Below the pieces are notes generated by a model. It searched no databases. It saw nothing but the letters and a program-made list of their open reading frames with translations, and was not told the origin of the DNA. From assembly GCA_905212345.1 (NCBI GenBank), contig CAJMEC010000028.1, positions 1 through 22,761 of the forward strand: a stretch of 22,761 bases of DNA, written 5' to 3'. Below, piece by piece: positions 6,746-14,188 of the stretch (position 1 is its first letter; every line of letters starts with the position of its first letter). This DNA comes from an uncultured Sutterella sp. GTDB taxonomy: Bacteria; Pseudomonadota; Gammaproteobacteria; Burkholderiales; Burkholderiaceae_F. The position numbers were made by a program, and so were the translations under genes.

Positions 6746-7621
6746 ATGTCGGAGAGTTATTCCTTGATTTCGGCTCGAGAGCATTATTTGATGCAGCCCG
6801 TTGTGGATGCCTTTACAGATTATTTGGCGGAGTATATCGCCGGCCGCGTTTTTGACCCGCCTTACCTTACTCAAACCTATCGTCCAAAGGCTCAGTACTG
6901 TTTTACGAGTCTGCAGGATGCATGGGAGCAGTATATTCAGGAAGCGCCAAACCGAGAATTTCAAAATCGGCTTATTCACTATGAAAAGCCGCTCAAAGAG
7001 GTCATTGATAAACGTGATGACTCGGCTTTTATTCAAATCGTGATTGACATGTTCGGTAAGGACAGTCTGGTTTTAAAAAGTAATCTTGAAGCCTTACTGA
7101 CATCAAAAAATCTATGTGAGTGCACGGCCTATGCGTGCAGTCAGCTAGCGGACGATTCTCCTGAATACACCGTATTCGGAAAAGATTTCGGTCCGCGTAT
7201 GTCCTCATTTCATTCGCGCATTTATGCGACGCTCTTGCCCAATTTCATAACGTATGAAAGTCGTGTTTGCGCGGCTCTCTGCTACTTTATTCGCGAGTAT
7301 TGCATCAGCCGCGGCATCAAGCTTCCCAAAGAGCTCCAATTGGGCAGTCTTCAGGGATGGGGAAAAACAAAAAAGGACAAGGGTCGTGATGCTTCCTGGA
7401 ATGGCAATGTGTTTCAAAGACTCGATACGATGAAAAAGCGTCCTATGCGTGAGAGGACCTTTGCCAACAGCAATGTGCTTGCCTCATGGGCGGTGGCCGA
7501 GGCAATCAGAAAGGCCAAAGCGAACAAAAAGGGGAGCGCCTGGCTTGAAGGTCCCTATCCTATCCGTAAGGTTGAGGCAGCGCTTTTCATGTTGGGGGCT
7601 GAGTTGCCGCCAATAGAGTAA
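6746..7621 (+). CDS. Hypothetical protein, probably soluble
   Basis: The 291-aa product is not recognised. ATG 6746 has AAAGGT at 6731-6736. There is no signal peptide and no obvious membrane helix; the composition is mixed, with many aromatic residues. The middle (KDFGPRMSSFHSRIYATLLP, then YESRVCAALCYFIREYC) looks helical and conserved in style, as if forming a compact helical domain. The C-terminal third is basic (GWGKTKKDKGRD, MKKRPMRERT, EAIRKAKANKKGS) and ends with IRKVEAALFMLGAELPP. The basic patches could contact nucleic acid, but no catalytic motif is visible. It is a single-gene unit between the TRAP operon and a convergent operon. Accessory or defence-type function is only a guess. 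Confidence 0.75.
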   Translation: MSESYSLISAREHYLMQPVVDAFTDYLAEYIAGRVFDPPYLTQTYRPKAQYCFTSLQDAWEQYIQEAPNREFQNRLIHYEKPLKEVIDKRDDSAFIQIVIDMFGKDSLVLKSNLEALLTSKNLCECTAYACSQLADDSPEYTVFGKDFGPRMSSFHSRIYATLLPNFITYESRVCAALCYFIREYCISRGIKLPKELQLGSLQGWGKTKKDKGRDASWNGNVFQRLDTMKKRPMRERTFANSNVLASWAVAEAIRKAKANKKGSAWLEGPYPIRKVEAALFMLGAELPPIE

Positions 7622-7649
7622 GGTTTTGATTTTGTCTCAAATAAAAGTG

Positions 7650-7679
7650 AAACCGGACGAGTTTTTCCTCGTCCGGTTT
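7650..7679. terminator. Bidirectional terminator between convergent genes
   Basis: A perfect 12-bp stem, aaaccggacgag (7650-7661) with ctcgtccggttt (7668-7679), and a 6-nt loop. It lies between the stop of the hypothetical gene (+) and the stop of the gamma-glutamyltransferase gene (-). T-rich tails are modest on both strands. Confidence 0.85.
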
Positions 7680-7707
7680 GTCTTGGAAGGTCTAATTGAC
7701 TAGAACA

Positions 7708-9324
7708 TTAGAAACTAGCGATTTGACCATCGGTGCGCTTTTCAGTACCGGCGCAGAGAATACCGGTCTTTTCATCGCGCAAAATCACTTGGCCGCGTCC
7801 CATGTGATAGGGGTCAGGTTGGACAACAATGTCGTGGCCCATGCGTTGTAACAAGCGAACCAAGTGGTTGGGCATGTCATGTTCCACTTCAACCTTCTTG
7901 CCGCCGATCCATTGCCAACGCGGAGCGTCCAAGGCTTGTTGCGGGTTCAGGTGGAAGTCGATCATATTCATGATCACTTGCAAGTGAGCTTGGGGTTGCA
8001 TCCAGCCGCCCATGATGCCCATGGCTGAGATCGGTTGATCACCCTTGGAGATGAAAGCCGGAATAATCGTGTGATACGGACGCTTGCCGCCTTCGTAAGC
8101 ATTCGGGTGCTTTTCATCGAAGCGGAAGTTTTGAGCGCGGTCGTTTAACGAGATACCTGTACCCGGAACCACGATACCGGAGCCAAAGCCTCTGAAGTTA
8201 CTTTGAATCATGCTCACCATGTTGCCTTCGGCGTCAGCCGTGGCAAAGTACACCGTGGAGCTGTAGCGGGGATCGCCCACTTCAGGCATCAAAGCGGAAT
8301 CCGGTTTAATCAGTTTTCTGCGGTCATCAGCGTATTTTTGGCTCAAGAGCTGTTCAGAGGTCACGATCATATGAGAGGGTTCTGCCACATATTCCATCGT
8401 ATCCACGAAGGCAAGCTTCATGGCCTCGATTTGCTTGTGTAGCGTATCGATCGTGTCGCGTTCGCCGAACGTGAAACCCTTCAGGATGTTAAGAGCCATC
8501 AAAACCGTGATGCCGTGGCTGTTGGGCGGAATTTCCCAAACATCATAGCCGCGGTAGTCGGTCTTTAAGGGTTCAACCCATTCGGGATGGTAGGCGGCCA
8601 AGTCTTCGGCCGACAAAAAGCCGTTGTGTTCCTTCATAAAGGCATCGATCTTTTGAGCCAAAGCGCCGCGGTAGAAAGATTCACCCTTGGTGCGGGCGAT
8701 TTCGCGAAGCGTTTCGGCCATGTCATGACTCTTAAACACATCGCCCGGGCGCAACCACGTGTCGTTCGGCGCAAAGGTGTCAAACCAGCCCTTAAATTCC
8801 GGGCGATCGCGATACTTGCTGTAATTCTTATAGGCTTCTTCCCACAAACGGCTGATGTTGGGGGAAACGGGGTAACCGTTTTCCGCATAATCAATAGCCG
8901 GTTGCATCACTTCTTCTATGGGCAAACGGCCGAAACGCTCATGCATGGCCATCCAGCCGCCGACAGCACCGGGGACGTCGATCGGCTCGACCCCATAGGG
9001 CGGGATGCTTTCAAAGCCGCGTTCTTTCAGTTTGGCAATGGAGGCGGCTTTGGGCAAAGGACCTGAACCATTGATACCGTAGAGTTTACCCTTGTACCAG
9101 ATTAGGGCGAAGCAGTCAGCGCCCAAACCGTTGCCGGTGGGTTCGACGACAGGCTGAGCGGCGGCTACGGCCACGGCCGCGTCAATGGCGTTGCCGCCTT
9201 TGAGCAAAACCTTCAGGCCGGCCGCGGCGCCGGACGGGTTGCCCACGCAGGACATGCCGTTTTTAGCGTAGACCACGTGGCGCTTGGAGGCGTAAGGATA
9301 GTCTTGAGCGTCAAATTTAAACAT
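7708..9324 (-). CDS. Gamma-glutamyltransferase-family Ntn hydrolase, no signal peptide (YwrD-like)
   Basis: A 538-aa member of the gamma-glutamyltranspeptidase family, which matures by self-cleavage and then removes or transfers gamma-glutamyl groups. Start-of-family motifs are present: MSCVGNPSGAAAGLKVLLKG and GGNAIDAAVAVAAAQPVVEP. The nucleophile is Thr357 in RYSSTVYFATADAEGN, aligned with Thr391 of E. coli Ggt; NFRGFGSGIVVPGTGISLND follows, as in the small subunit. The N-terminus (MFKFDAQDYPYASKRH) has no signal peptide, so the enzyme should stay in the cytoplasm, unlike classical periplasmic Ggt; this fits the YwrD-like or acylase-like branch. The start follows GAAAGGAA (complement of 9331-9338). 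It is the second gene of a leftward operon, 31 nt after a permease gene, suggesting that imported gamma-glutamyl compounds are hydrolysed inside the cell (inference). Confidence 0.88.
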   Translation of the reverse strand: MFKFDAQDYPYASKRHVVYAKNGMSCVGNPSGAAAGLKVLLKGGNAIDAAVAVAAAQPVVEPTGNGLGADCFALIWYKGKLYGINGSGPLPKAASIAKLKERGFESIPPYGVEPIDVPGAVGGWMAMHERFGRLPIEEVMQPAIDYAENGYPVSPNISRLWEEAYKNYSKYRDRPEFKGWFDTFAPNDTWLRPGDVFKSHDMAETLREIARTKGESFYRGALAQKIDAFMKEHNGFLSAEDLAAYHPEWVEPLKTDYRGYDVWEIPPNSHGITVLMALNILKGFTFGERDTIDTLHKQIEAMKLAFVDTMEYVAEPSHMIVTSEQLLSQKYADDRRKLIKPDSALMPEVGDPRYSSTVYFATADAEGNMVSMIQSNFRGFGSGIVVPGTGISLNDRAQNFRFDEKHPNAYEGGKRPYHTIIPAFISKGDQPISAMGIMGGWMQPQAHLQVIMNMIDFHLNPQQALDAPRWQWIGGKKVEVEHDMPNHLVRLLQRMGHDIVVQPDPYHMGRGQVILRDEKTGILCAGTEKRTDGQIASF

Positions 9325-9355
9325 GATACTTTCCTTTCTCTTGGTTCAGAATTCG

Positions 9356-10534
9356 TTACGCAACAATAAAGGTTTCGAAGATACCTGCGATGATGACGGA
9401 AACCGAGGTCACGGTTGTGAAACCGGCCACAAGGTACTTCGACATGATGGCATCCAAAACAACTTGTTTTTCTTCTTCGTTTTCAGCCGCGGCCGTGGCC
9501 ACTTCGTTGGCAATCAGGTAGGTAGCCGGGAAACCCAAAAGCTGAGCGGCGGCCACACCCAAGGCGACGTTTTTGTGACCTTGAACTTTCCAAAGCGGCA
9601 AAATGCCGAAGCAAACATAAAGCAGAGCAAAGACAACGATAAAGACGATGACCGTGCTGTAGCCCAACACGATGAGATCGCCCAAATCAATCTTGGCCAA
9701 ACTCGGGATGATCGAAGCGAACACGGCAACATTAAAGATACCGCCTGACTTGGCTTGGGCAAGAATATTTTTCGGCACAAGACCCGTCGTTGCCATAATG
9801 GCGCCCAAAATCAAGCACCAAATCGTGTAGCTCAAACCGGTGAACTGTCCGATGCACCAAGCAACCCAAGAGAAGAAAGCCGTGATGCCCAAGCAGACAA
9901 ACTGACCGTAGTACTTCTTGTGCTTATCAAAGAAAGAGAGCTTGGGTTCTTCTCCGGCTTTGGGTTGAGCCTTATTGGGGTTCACACCGGTTTGACGGTA
10001 CACGGCCAACACTTCACGGGCTTCACGCAAACCGAAATAAGAGGCAAAAGGCGTGCCGAAGAATTTTTGCACAGCGTAGAGAATGGTGCCTAAAGCGGCA
10101 GCCATTTCTAGGCCGTTTTCCATGGCAGCGGAGGTCATGATCTGCGTGGCCACAATACCGCCGTTGATAATCGGGATAGCAACGATGGTTTCGTTGTAAC
10201 CGATCAAAGGAACGAGCACAATCATGCCGATCCAAATGACAGCCATGGATAAGCAGGCGGTGGCCACCGTGCGCCATTCAGCCATCAATTCACGCATATT
10301 GATTGTGGTGCCCATGCCGAAGACCACAAAGCCCACGGCCCATTTGCCGATTTGCGTTAAACCGGCTTGATTGATGACATCATCCGGAATCCAGTCGGCC
10401 ATAAAGAAGACCAAGAACAAAAGCAGACTCACGAACACGGAGGAGACTTTTGCCTTAGTGGCTACACCTAAGAAGTCGCCGATGGCGAAAAACGCCAAGC
10501 AGACGAATATGTAAAAAAGCATGCCCTCAAACAT
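9356..10534 (-). CDS. Multi-spanning membrane permease, possibly GltS/ESS-like
   Basis: A 392-aa hydrophobic protein with about 10-12 membrane helices and one clear hydrophilic loop (residues ~175-210; REAREVLAVYRQTG, then KAGEEPKLSFFDKHKK). Two features suggest a secondary transporter with re-entrant segments: PIINGGIVATQIMTSAAMEN in the first half and the Gly-rich ALGVAAAQLLGFPATYLIAN in the second. I considered the Na+/glutamate symporter (GltS, ESS) group, but the sequence is not close to E. coli GltS, so the substrate is open. The start has GAAAGGAA (complement of 10541-10548), the same Shine-Dalgarno and spacing as the downstream gamma-glutamyltransferase gene. The gene heads that two-gene operon, so glutamate, a gamma-glutamyl peptide or a related compound is the most likely cargo (inference). 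Confidence 0.7.
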   Translation of the reverse strand: MFEGMLFYIFVCLAFFAIGDFLGVATKAKVSSVFVSLLLFLVFFMADWIPDDVINQAGLTQIGKWAVGFVVFGMGTTINMRELMAEWRTVATACLSMAVIWIGMIVLVPLIGYNETIVAIPIINGGIVATQIMTSAAMENGLEMAAALGTILYAVQKFFGTPFASYFGLREAREVLAVYRQTGVNPNKAQPKAGEEPKLSFFDKHKKYYGQFVCLGITAFFSWVAWCIGQFTGLSYTIWCLILGAIMATTGLVPKNILAQAKSGGIFNVAVFASIIPSLAKIDLGDLIVLGYSTVIVFIVVFALLYVCFGILPLWKVQGHKNVALGVAAAQLLGFPATYLIANEVATAAAENEEEKQVVLDAIMSKYLVAGFTTVTSVSVIIAGIFETFIVA

Positions 10535-10704
10535 GGGTATTTCCTTTCACTTCAGTTAATTAATTTGTTGGGATACAAACCCATATTTTGCCCATCGTAT
10601 AGAGGCATAACGTAATCGAAAATAGGGAGTTCACCTAGACATAGGCGTATTGCTTTAAGGGTATCTACTAATCTTGAAAAAATTTTTGAAAAGCGTCAAA
10701 AAAC
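10535..10704 (-). other. Upstream region of the permease operon
   Basis: Apart from the Shine-Dalgarno next to 10534, no confident promoter hexamers stand out on the minus strand. tagg (10623-10626), N7, ccta (10634-10637) is a short dyad that could be an operator. No ORF is visible. Confidence 0.3.
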
Positions 10705-10732
10705 AACCCATCGTCCGATGCGACGATGGGTT
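10705..10732 (-). terminator. Intrinsic terminator of the basic-tail membrane protein gene
   Basis: An 11-bp stem, aacccatcgtc (10705-10715) with gacgatgggtt (10722-10732), and a 6-nt loop. On the minus strand it is followed by GTTTTTTG (complement of 10697-10704). It sits 28 nt past the stop of the leftward gene ending at 10760 and insulates the permease operon. Confidence 0.85.
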
Positions 10733-10759
10733 GGCGGAAAAATAGTTTAAATAAACCGT

Positions 10760-11575
10760 TTATTGATTAGTAGTTTCAGGCGGTTGGGGTGTTGCAACCG
10801 CAGCCTCAGTTGTCAGAGCGGGCGCAGCTTTTGCTTTAGGTTTTCTGGGTCTGCGTACTGCCGTTTTAGTCGGGTTTTTGGCTTTTTCAGCCGTGCGGTT
10901 GGTTTTTCTCGGCGCACGCGGTTTTCTCGGTTTCTTGACTTCTTTTGTTGTCGTTGTGTTATCAAGGGCCGCGGCAGTCACGGTGGCAACGGGTTCTTTT
11001 TCTGTTTGGGCCGATGATTCCGGTGTGACTGCAGTCTTCATTTCAGGCGCGCTCTTTGAAGTCTGCGCCTTACGCGGGCGAGTCGTGCGTTTTGCTTTCT
11101 TAGGTTTACTGCTTTGCGCCGCAGCGGGTTGGGCGACTTCCTGAGCTTCCGAGCTCACTACCTCAGTTGTCTCTGCGGGACGAGAGACGGGAGCGCTTTG
11201 ACGCGCGCGGGGTTTGCGCGGGCCGGATGCCCGTTGGGCTTTAGCGGCTTCGCGGCGTTTATGCGCTTCTTTTTGAGCCGGCGTGCGATTGTCCGTTAAA
11301 AGCAATACTTGCTCTTCAACTGCTTCGGTACTGCGGGCAAAATAGATGATGACAGCCGCAGCAATCGCCACCAACAAAATCCAAGCCGAATCCGTCGGGA
11401 TCAGAAAACCCAACATAAAAAATAAAAGCGCTCCCCACAGAGCCCATTGCCAGGGGATGCGCTTTTTATCGCGGCGGCCCTTTTTGTCTTGCCAGGCTTT
11501 TAGCCCAAAAATGTCATCAAACAGGGAAGACCATTGGGTGCCGCCGGCGGCTTTCTTTGTTTGGGATTTTTTCAT
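10760..11575 (-). CDS. Membrane-anchored protein with a long Lys/Arg/Pro/Ala-rich tail
   Basis: The 271-aa product is not recognised. Residues 1-42 are basic and hydrophilic, two membrane helices follow (about 43-60 and 64-80; WALWGALLFFMLGFL and WILLVAIAAAVIIYFA), and ~190 residues of low-complexity tail remain. The tail repeats basic blocks such as GPRKPRARQ, KKPRKPRAPRKTN and RRPRKPKAKAA, separated by Ala/Thr/Glu/Ser stretches, which is histone H1-like in composition. With both termini in the cytoplasm, the tail could bind nucleic acid, ribosomes or an acidic partner. The start follows AAAGGAC (complement of 11581-11587). It is a single gene with a terminator at its end and is divergent from a DMT exporter. 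It could be an anchor for nucleoid or RNA; function unknown. Confidence 0.8.
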   Translation of the reverse strand: MKKSQTKKAAGGTQWSSLFDDIFGLKAWQDKKGRRDKKRIPWQWALWGALLFFMLGFLIPTDSAWILLVAIAAAVIIYFARSTEAVEEQVLLLTDNRTPAQKEAHKRREAAKAQRASGPRKPRARQSAPVSRPAETTEVVSSEAQEVAQPAAAQSSKPKKAKRTTRPRKAQTSKSAPEMKTAVTPESSAQTEKEPVATVTAAALDNTTTTKEVKKPRKPRAPRKTNRTAEKAKNPTKTAVRRPRKPKAKAAPALTTEAAVATPQPPETTNQ

Positions 11576-11610
11576 TTTCAGTCCTTTTTTCAGGAAAATC
11601 CAACCTTTTC

Positions 11611-11616
11611 ACTATA
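11611..11616 (-). promoter_or_regulatory. Candidate -10 of the basic-tail protein gene
   Basis: The complement of 11611-11616 reads TATAGT, 35 nt before the start codon. No clear -35 was found. Confidence 0.3.
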
Positions 11617-11712
11617 TCACAGAGCCGTGAGAATGGATCGTGGAAAGAGTTTGTTAATGGAAATATCGCTACAATTCCGATCGTTTTTTTAACGTTTTAT
11701 GTTGCCTTTGCC

Positions 11713-12618
11713 ATGCTTTCATACGCTTTTGTGATTTTGCACCTTTCCATATTATTAGCCGGCTTCACCGGCGTGTTGGGCCGCTTGATTACACTCAATG
11801 AAGGCCTATTGGTGTGGTACCGTGTGATGTTTGCAAGCGGTTTCTTTCTGCTTTACCTGCTTGTCAAGCATGGGCAAATCCGCCTGCCTTTGAAAGATAT
11901 CCTGCGTATTGCTTGGGTTGGGCTCTTGCTTTGCGTGCATTGGCTTCTTTTTTACGGCTCCATCAAATATTCTAATGTGTCCATCGGTGTTGTCTGCTTT
12001 GCTTCGCTCGGATTCTTTACGGCCATTATTGATCCCGTATGGAGTAAGAGGGCTTTTTCTTTACGAGAAATTGCTTTCAGCCTCCTGACAATTATTGGCA
12101 TTGCGCTCATTTTCCACTTCGATACGCGCTATCAGGTGGGCATCGTTCTGGGGGTGCTCTCGGCTGTCGCCGCCGCGTTCCTGACGATCGAAAACCGCAG
12201 GGTGGGCTCTGACTATCCGCTTATGACGTTTCTTTTTTATGAAATTGCGGCCAGTTTTGTCATCATGAGCGCTTTTTTGCCACTTTATTTGTCGTTTTTC
12301 CCGGTTGAGACAATTGTGCCTTCAACGTCCGATTTGATTTATCTTTTGATTTTGTCGTCGTTTTGTACGGTCGGTATGTTTTCGCTTCAGGTCGAGGCAC
12401 TCAAACGACTTTCTGCCTTTACCGTCAACTTAAGCTACAACCTTGAACCCGTTTACAGCATTATTTTGGCCATGATTATCTTCAATGAAGCCAAGGATCT
12501 TAACTTTGCTTTCTACATTGGCTTGGCTTTGATCTGCATTTCGGTTTTGCTTCAAAGTTATTTTCATTGGAAGACCTATCAAAAGGTTCAAAAGGCAGTC
12601 GCCAACCGCGCCCGTTAA
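11713..12618 (+). CDS. DMT-superfamily (EamA) transporter
   Basis: An inner-membrane protein of 301 aa with the ten-helix, two-repeat plan of EamA exporters. Examples are HLSILLAGFTGVLGRLI followed by VWYRVMFASGFFLLYLL, then GLLLCVHWLLFYGSIKYSNV (repeat 1). In repeat 2, LSYNLEPVYSIILAMIIFNE is the usual Glu-Pro-containing helix, followed by IGLALICISVLLQS. Family members export amino acids or metabolites, or take up nucleotide sugars; the substrate is not readable here. The frame is open from 11557, but that would overlap the divergent gene. ATG 11713 gives the normal DMT N-terminus (MLSYAFVILHLS), although no Shine-Dalgarno precedes it. A 19-codon out-of-frame ORF (11633-11692) ends 20 nt upstream. 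Confidence 0.82.
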   Translation: MLSYAFVILHLSILLAGFTGVLGRLITLNEGLLVWYRVMFASGFFLLYLLVKHGQIRLPLKDILRIAWVGLLLCVHWLLFYGSIKYSNVSIGVVCFASLGFFTAIIDPVWSKRAFSLREIAFSLLTIIGIALIFHFDTRYQVGIVLGVLSAVAAAFLTIENRRVGSDYPLMTFLFYEIAASFVIMSAFLPLYLSFFPVETIVPSTSDLIYLLILSSFCTVGMFSLQVEALKRLSAFTVNLSYNLEPVYSIILAMIIFNEAKDLNFAFYIGLALICISVLLQSYFHWKTYQKVQKAVANRAR

Positions 12619-12622
12619 ACTA

Positions 12623-12658
12623 AAACGCCTGTCTAAGGAATTTCCCAGACAGGCGTTT
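12623..12658. terminator. Bidirectional terminator between the DMT gene and the M20 peptidase gene
   Basis: A 12-bp stem, aaacgcctgtct (12623-12634) with agacaggcgttt (12647-12658), and a 12-nt loop. It starts 4 nt after the DMT stop and lies 22 nt from the stop of the convergent peptidase gene. Confidence 0.8.
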
Positions 12659-12680
12659 GGCACTTCAGGCTAATTGCAAA

Positions 12681-13979
12681 TTAGCGTGCGCGTTTTTTCA
12701 AAAAGCCCTTCGTGACACCGTCAACACCGCTCATGGCGCAAGCCATTAAGAACGCGAGTTGCGGGCCTTGATAGGCATCCACATGTTCATAGACTTCATC
12801 GAGCGTATGCATCTTCCAGTTGCGGCCGCCTGCGCCCATCGCCAAGCTCGGGATACCCATGCTCAGCGAGACGTTGTGGTCGCCTGAGGTGGAGGCATAC
12901 ATGTGAAGGGGAAGACCCAAGGCGAGAAGACCCGCTCGGATTGCTTGACAAACCGGACTTTCATGGGGTTGTTGGCCTGCGGGACGGTCGCCGATGGGGG
13001 TAACCGTTACTTTCACTTTGTTGGCTTCATCAGTAATGCCCCAGTGAGTGTTTTCTTCTTCACAGGCTTTTTCAAAGCAGGGAAGAATCTTGTCGCGCAA
13101 AGCTAAAAGCGAGGCGTTTTCCGTGCTGCGCATGTCGATATCCATTGAGGCGTGCGCGGCGATGGAATTGACCGTCGTGCCGCCTTTGACAACACCCACT
13201 GTGTAAGTGGTTTTGGGGTCTTTGGGCACTTCTAAATCACAAAGAACTTTGCCGGTACGCATCAAGGCGTGGATAGCGGAGGGCTGTCCGAAGCCCAGAT
13301 AGCTGTGTCCGCCGGGGCCGTCAAAGCTCACGCGATAGCGCAAACTTCCCGTTGCGCCCACAATGGCTTCGCTCGGATCGCACCAGTCAAGCGACATAAA
13401 GGCGTCCACATCCACGTTGGGATCACGGAAAAGATGCTTCACACCACGTAAGTCACCTTCGCCTTCTTCACCGACCGTAGCGACAAAAATAATGTCGCCC
13501 AAGGTTTGGATGTTGAGCTCTTGGAACATGCGGATGACTTGCAAAAGACCGGCTAAACCACGGGAGTCGTCACCGATGGAAGGCGCATAGAAGCGGTTTC
13601 CTTCTTGGCGAACCTTGAAATTCGTGTCCTTGGCAAACACCGTATCCAAGTGAGCTGAAATGATGAGTTTGGTACGGGGTTCGGGACCCACACCCGGACG
13701 ACGGCCGATCACATTGCCCACTTCATCCATGTGAACATCTAAAAGACCGAGTTTGGTGAAGCGTTCAACAAAATCTTTTCCGCGGATTTCTTCACCGAAG
13801 GGGGAGGAGGGAGTTTCGGTGATGGCAATTTGTTCTTGTAAGCAAAGATTGTCCTGATCCACAGCTAATTGAAGAGCTTTTTTGATCAAATCAGCGGCCA
13901 TCAATGTGTCCATTACCGTTTTGGTTTCCGGAAGAAGGGGCGGCAAGCCCGGTTCCAGATTCTTCTTTTCTGTGCTCAT
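12681..13979 (-). CDS. M20-family metallopeptidase
   Basis: A 432-aa cytoplasmic zinc peptidase. The M20 motifs are in order: ISAHLDTVF (zinc His and catalytic-region Asp, ~110-112), SIGDDSRGL (bridging Asp, ~137-138), ATVGEEGEGDLRG (catalytic Glu pair, ~171-172), and MSLDWCD, a further ligand region. GPGGHSYLGFGQPSA marks the inserted dimerisation domain and NWKMHTLDEVYEH carries the last His ligand. M20 enzymes cleave dipeptides, tripeptides or N-acyl amino acids; which one applies here is unknown. The start at 13979 (MSTEKKN) is preferred to one 12 codons upstream because AAAGGAAA (complement of 13985-13992) lies 5 nt before it, as for other leftward genes here. A 12-nt palindrome ggttagttaacc (13997-14008) lies just upstream of the Shine-Dalgarno. 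Expressed divergently from the alcohol dehydrogenase. Confidence 0.9.
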   Translation of the reverse strand: MSTEKKNLEPGLPPLLPETKTVMDTLMAADLIKKALQLAVDQDNLCLQEQIAITETPSSPFGEEIRGKDFVERFTKLGLLDVHMDEVGNVIGRRPGVGPEPRTKLIISAHLDTVFAKDTNFKVRQEGNRFYAPSIGDDSRGLAGLLQVIRMFQELNIQTLGDIIFVATVGEEGEGDLRGVKHLFRDPNVDVDAFMSLDWCDPSEAIVGATGSLRYRVSFDGPGGHSYLGFGQPSAIHALMRTGKVLCDLEVPKDPKTTYTVGVVKGGTTVNSIAAHASMDIDMRSTENASLLALRDKILPCFEKACEEENTHWGITDEANKVKVTVTPIGDRPAGQQPHESPVCQAIRAGLLALGLPLHMYASTSGDHNVSLSMGIPSLAMGAGGRNWKMHTLDEVYEHVDAYQGPQLAFLMACAMSGVDGVTKGFLKKRAR

Positions 13980-14131
13980 GGGAGTTTCCTTTAAGCGGTT
14001 AGTTAACCTATTCATTTTAGCTCACTCGAACTTCTGAAATATTGGAAAATGATTCAGTTGCGTTTGATTTATCTGAAAACTGATGCGTCAACTTCCGGAT
14101 CGTGCATCTTGCAATGGACAACATCTTCTTT

Positions 14132-14158
14132 TTGAACTCTAAAATTTTGTGCTAGATT
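14132..14158 (+). promoter_or_regulatory. Candidate promoter of the alcohol dehydrogenase gene
   Basis: TTGAAC (14132-14137) and an extended -10 TGCTAGATT (14150-14158) are separated by a short 15-bp spacer. The extended TG motif makes it plausible. Confidence 0.45.
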
Positions 14159-14188
14159 CTCCTGAGAAATTTCATTGTAGGTGTCTTT

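Noticed and set aside
8587..9066. 159-codon open frame on the plus strand inside the gamma-glutamyltransferase gene
   Set aside because: Fully antisense to conserved enzyme sequence; no Shine-Dalgarno and no domain.
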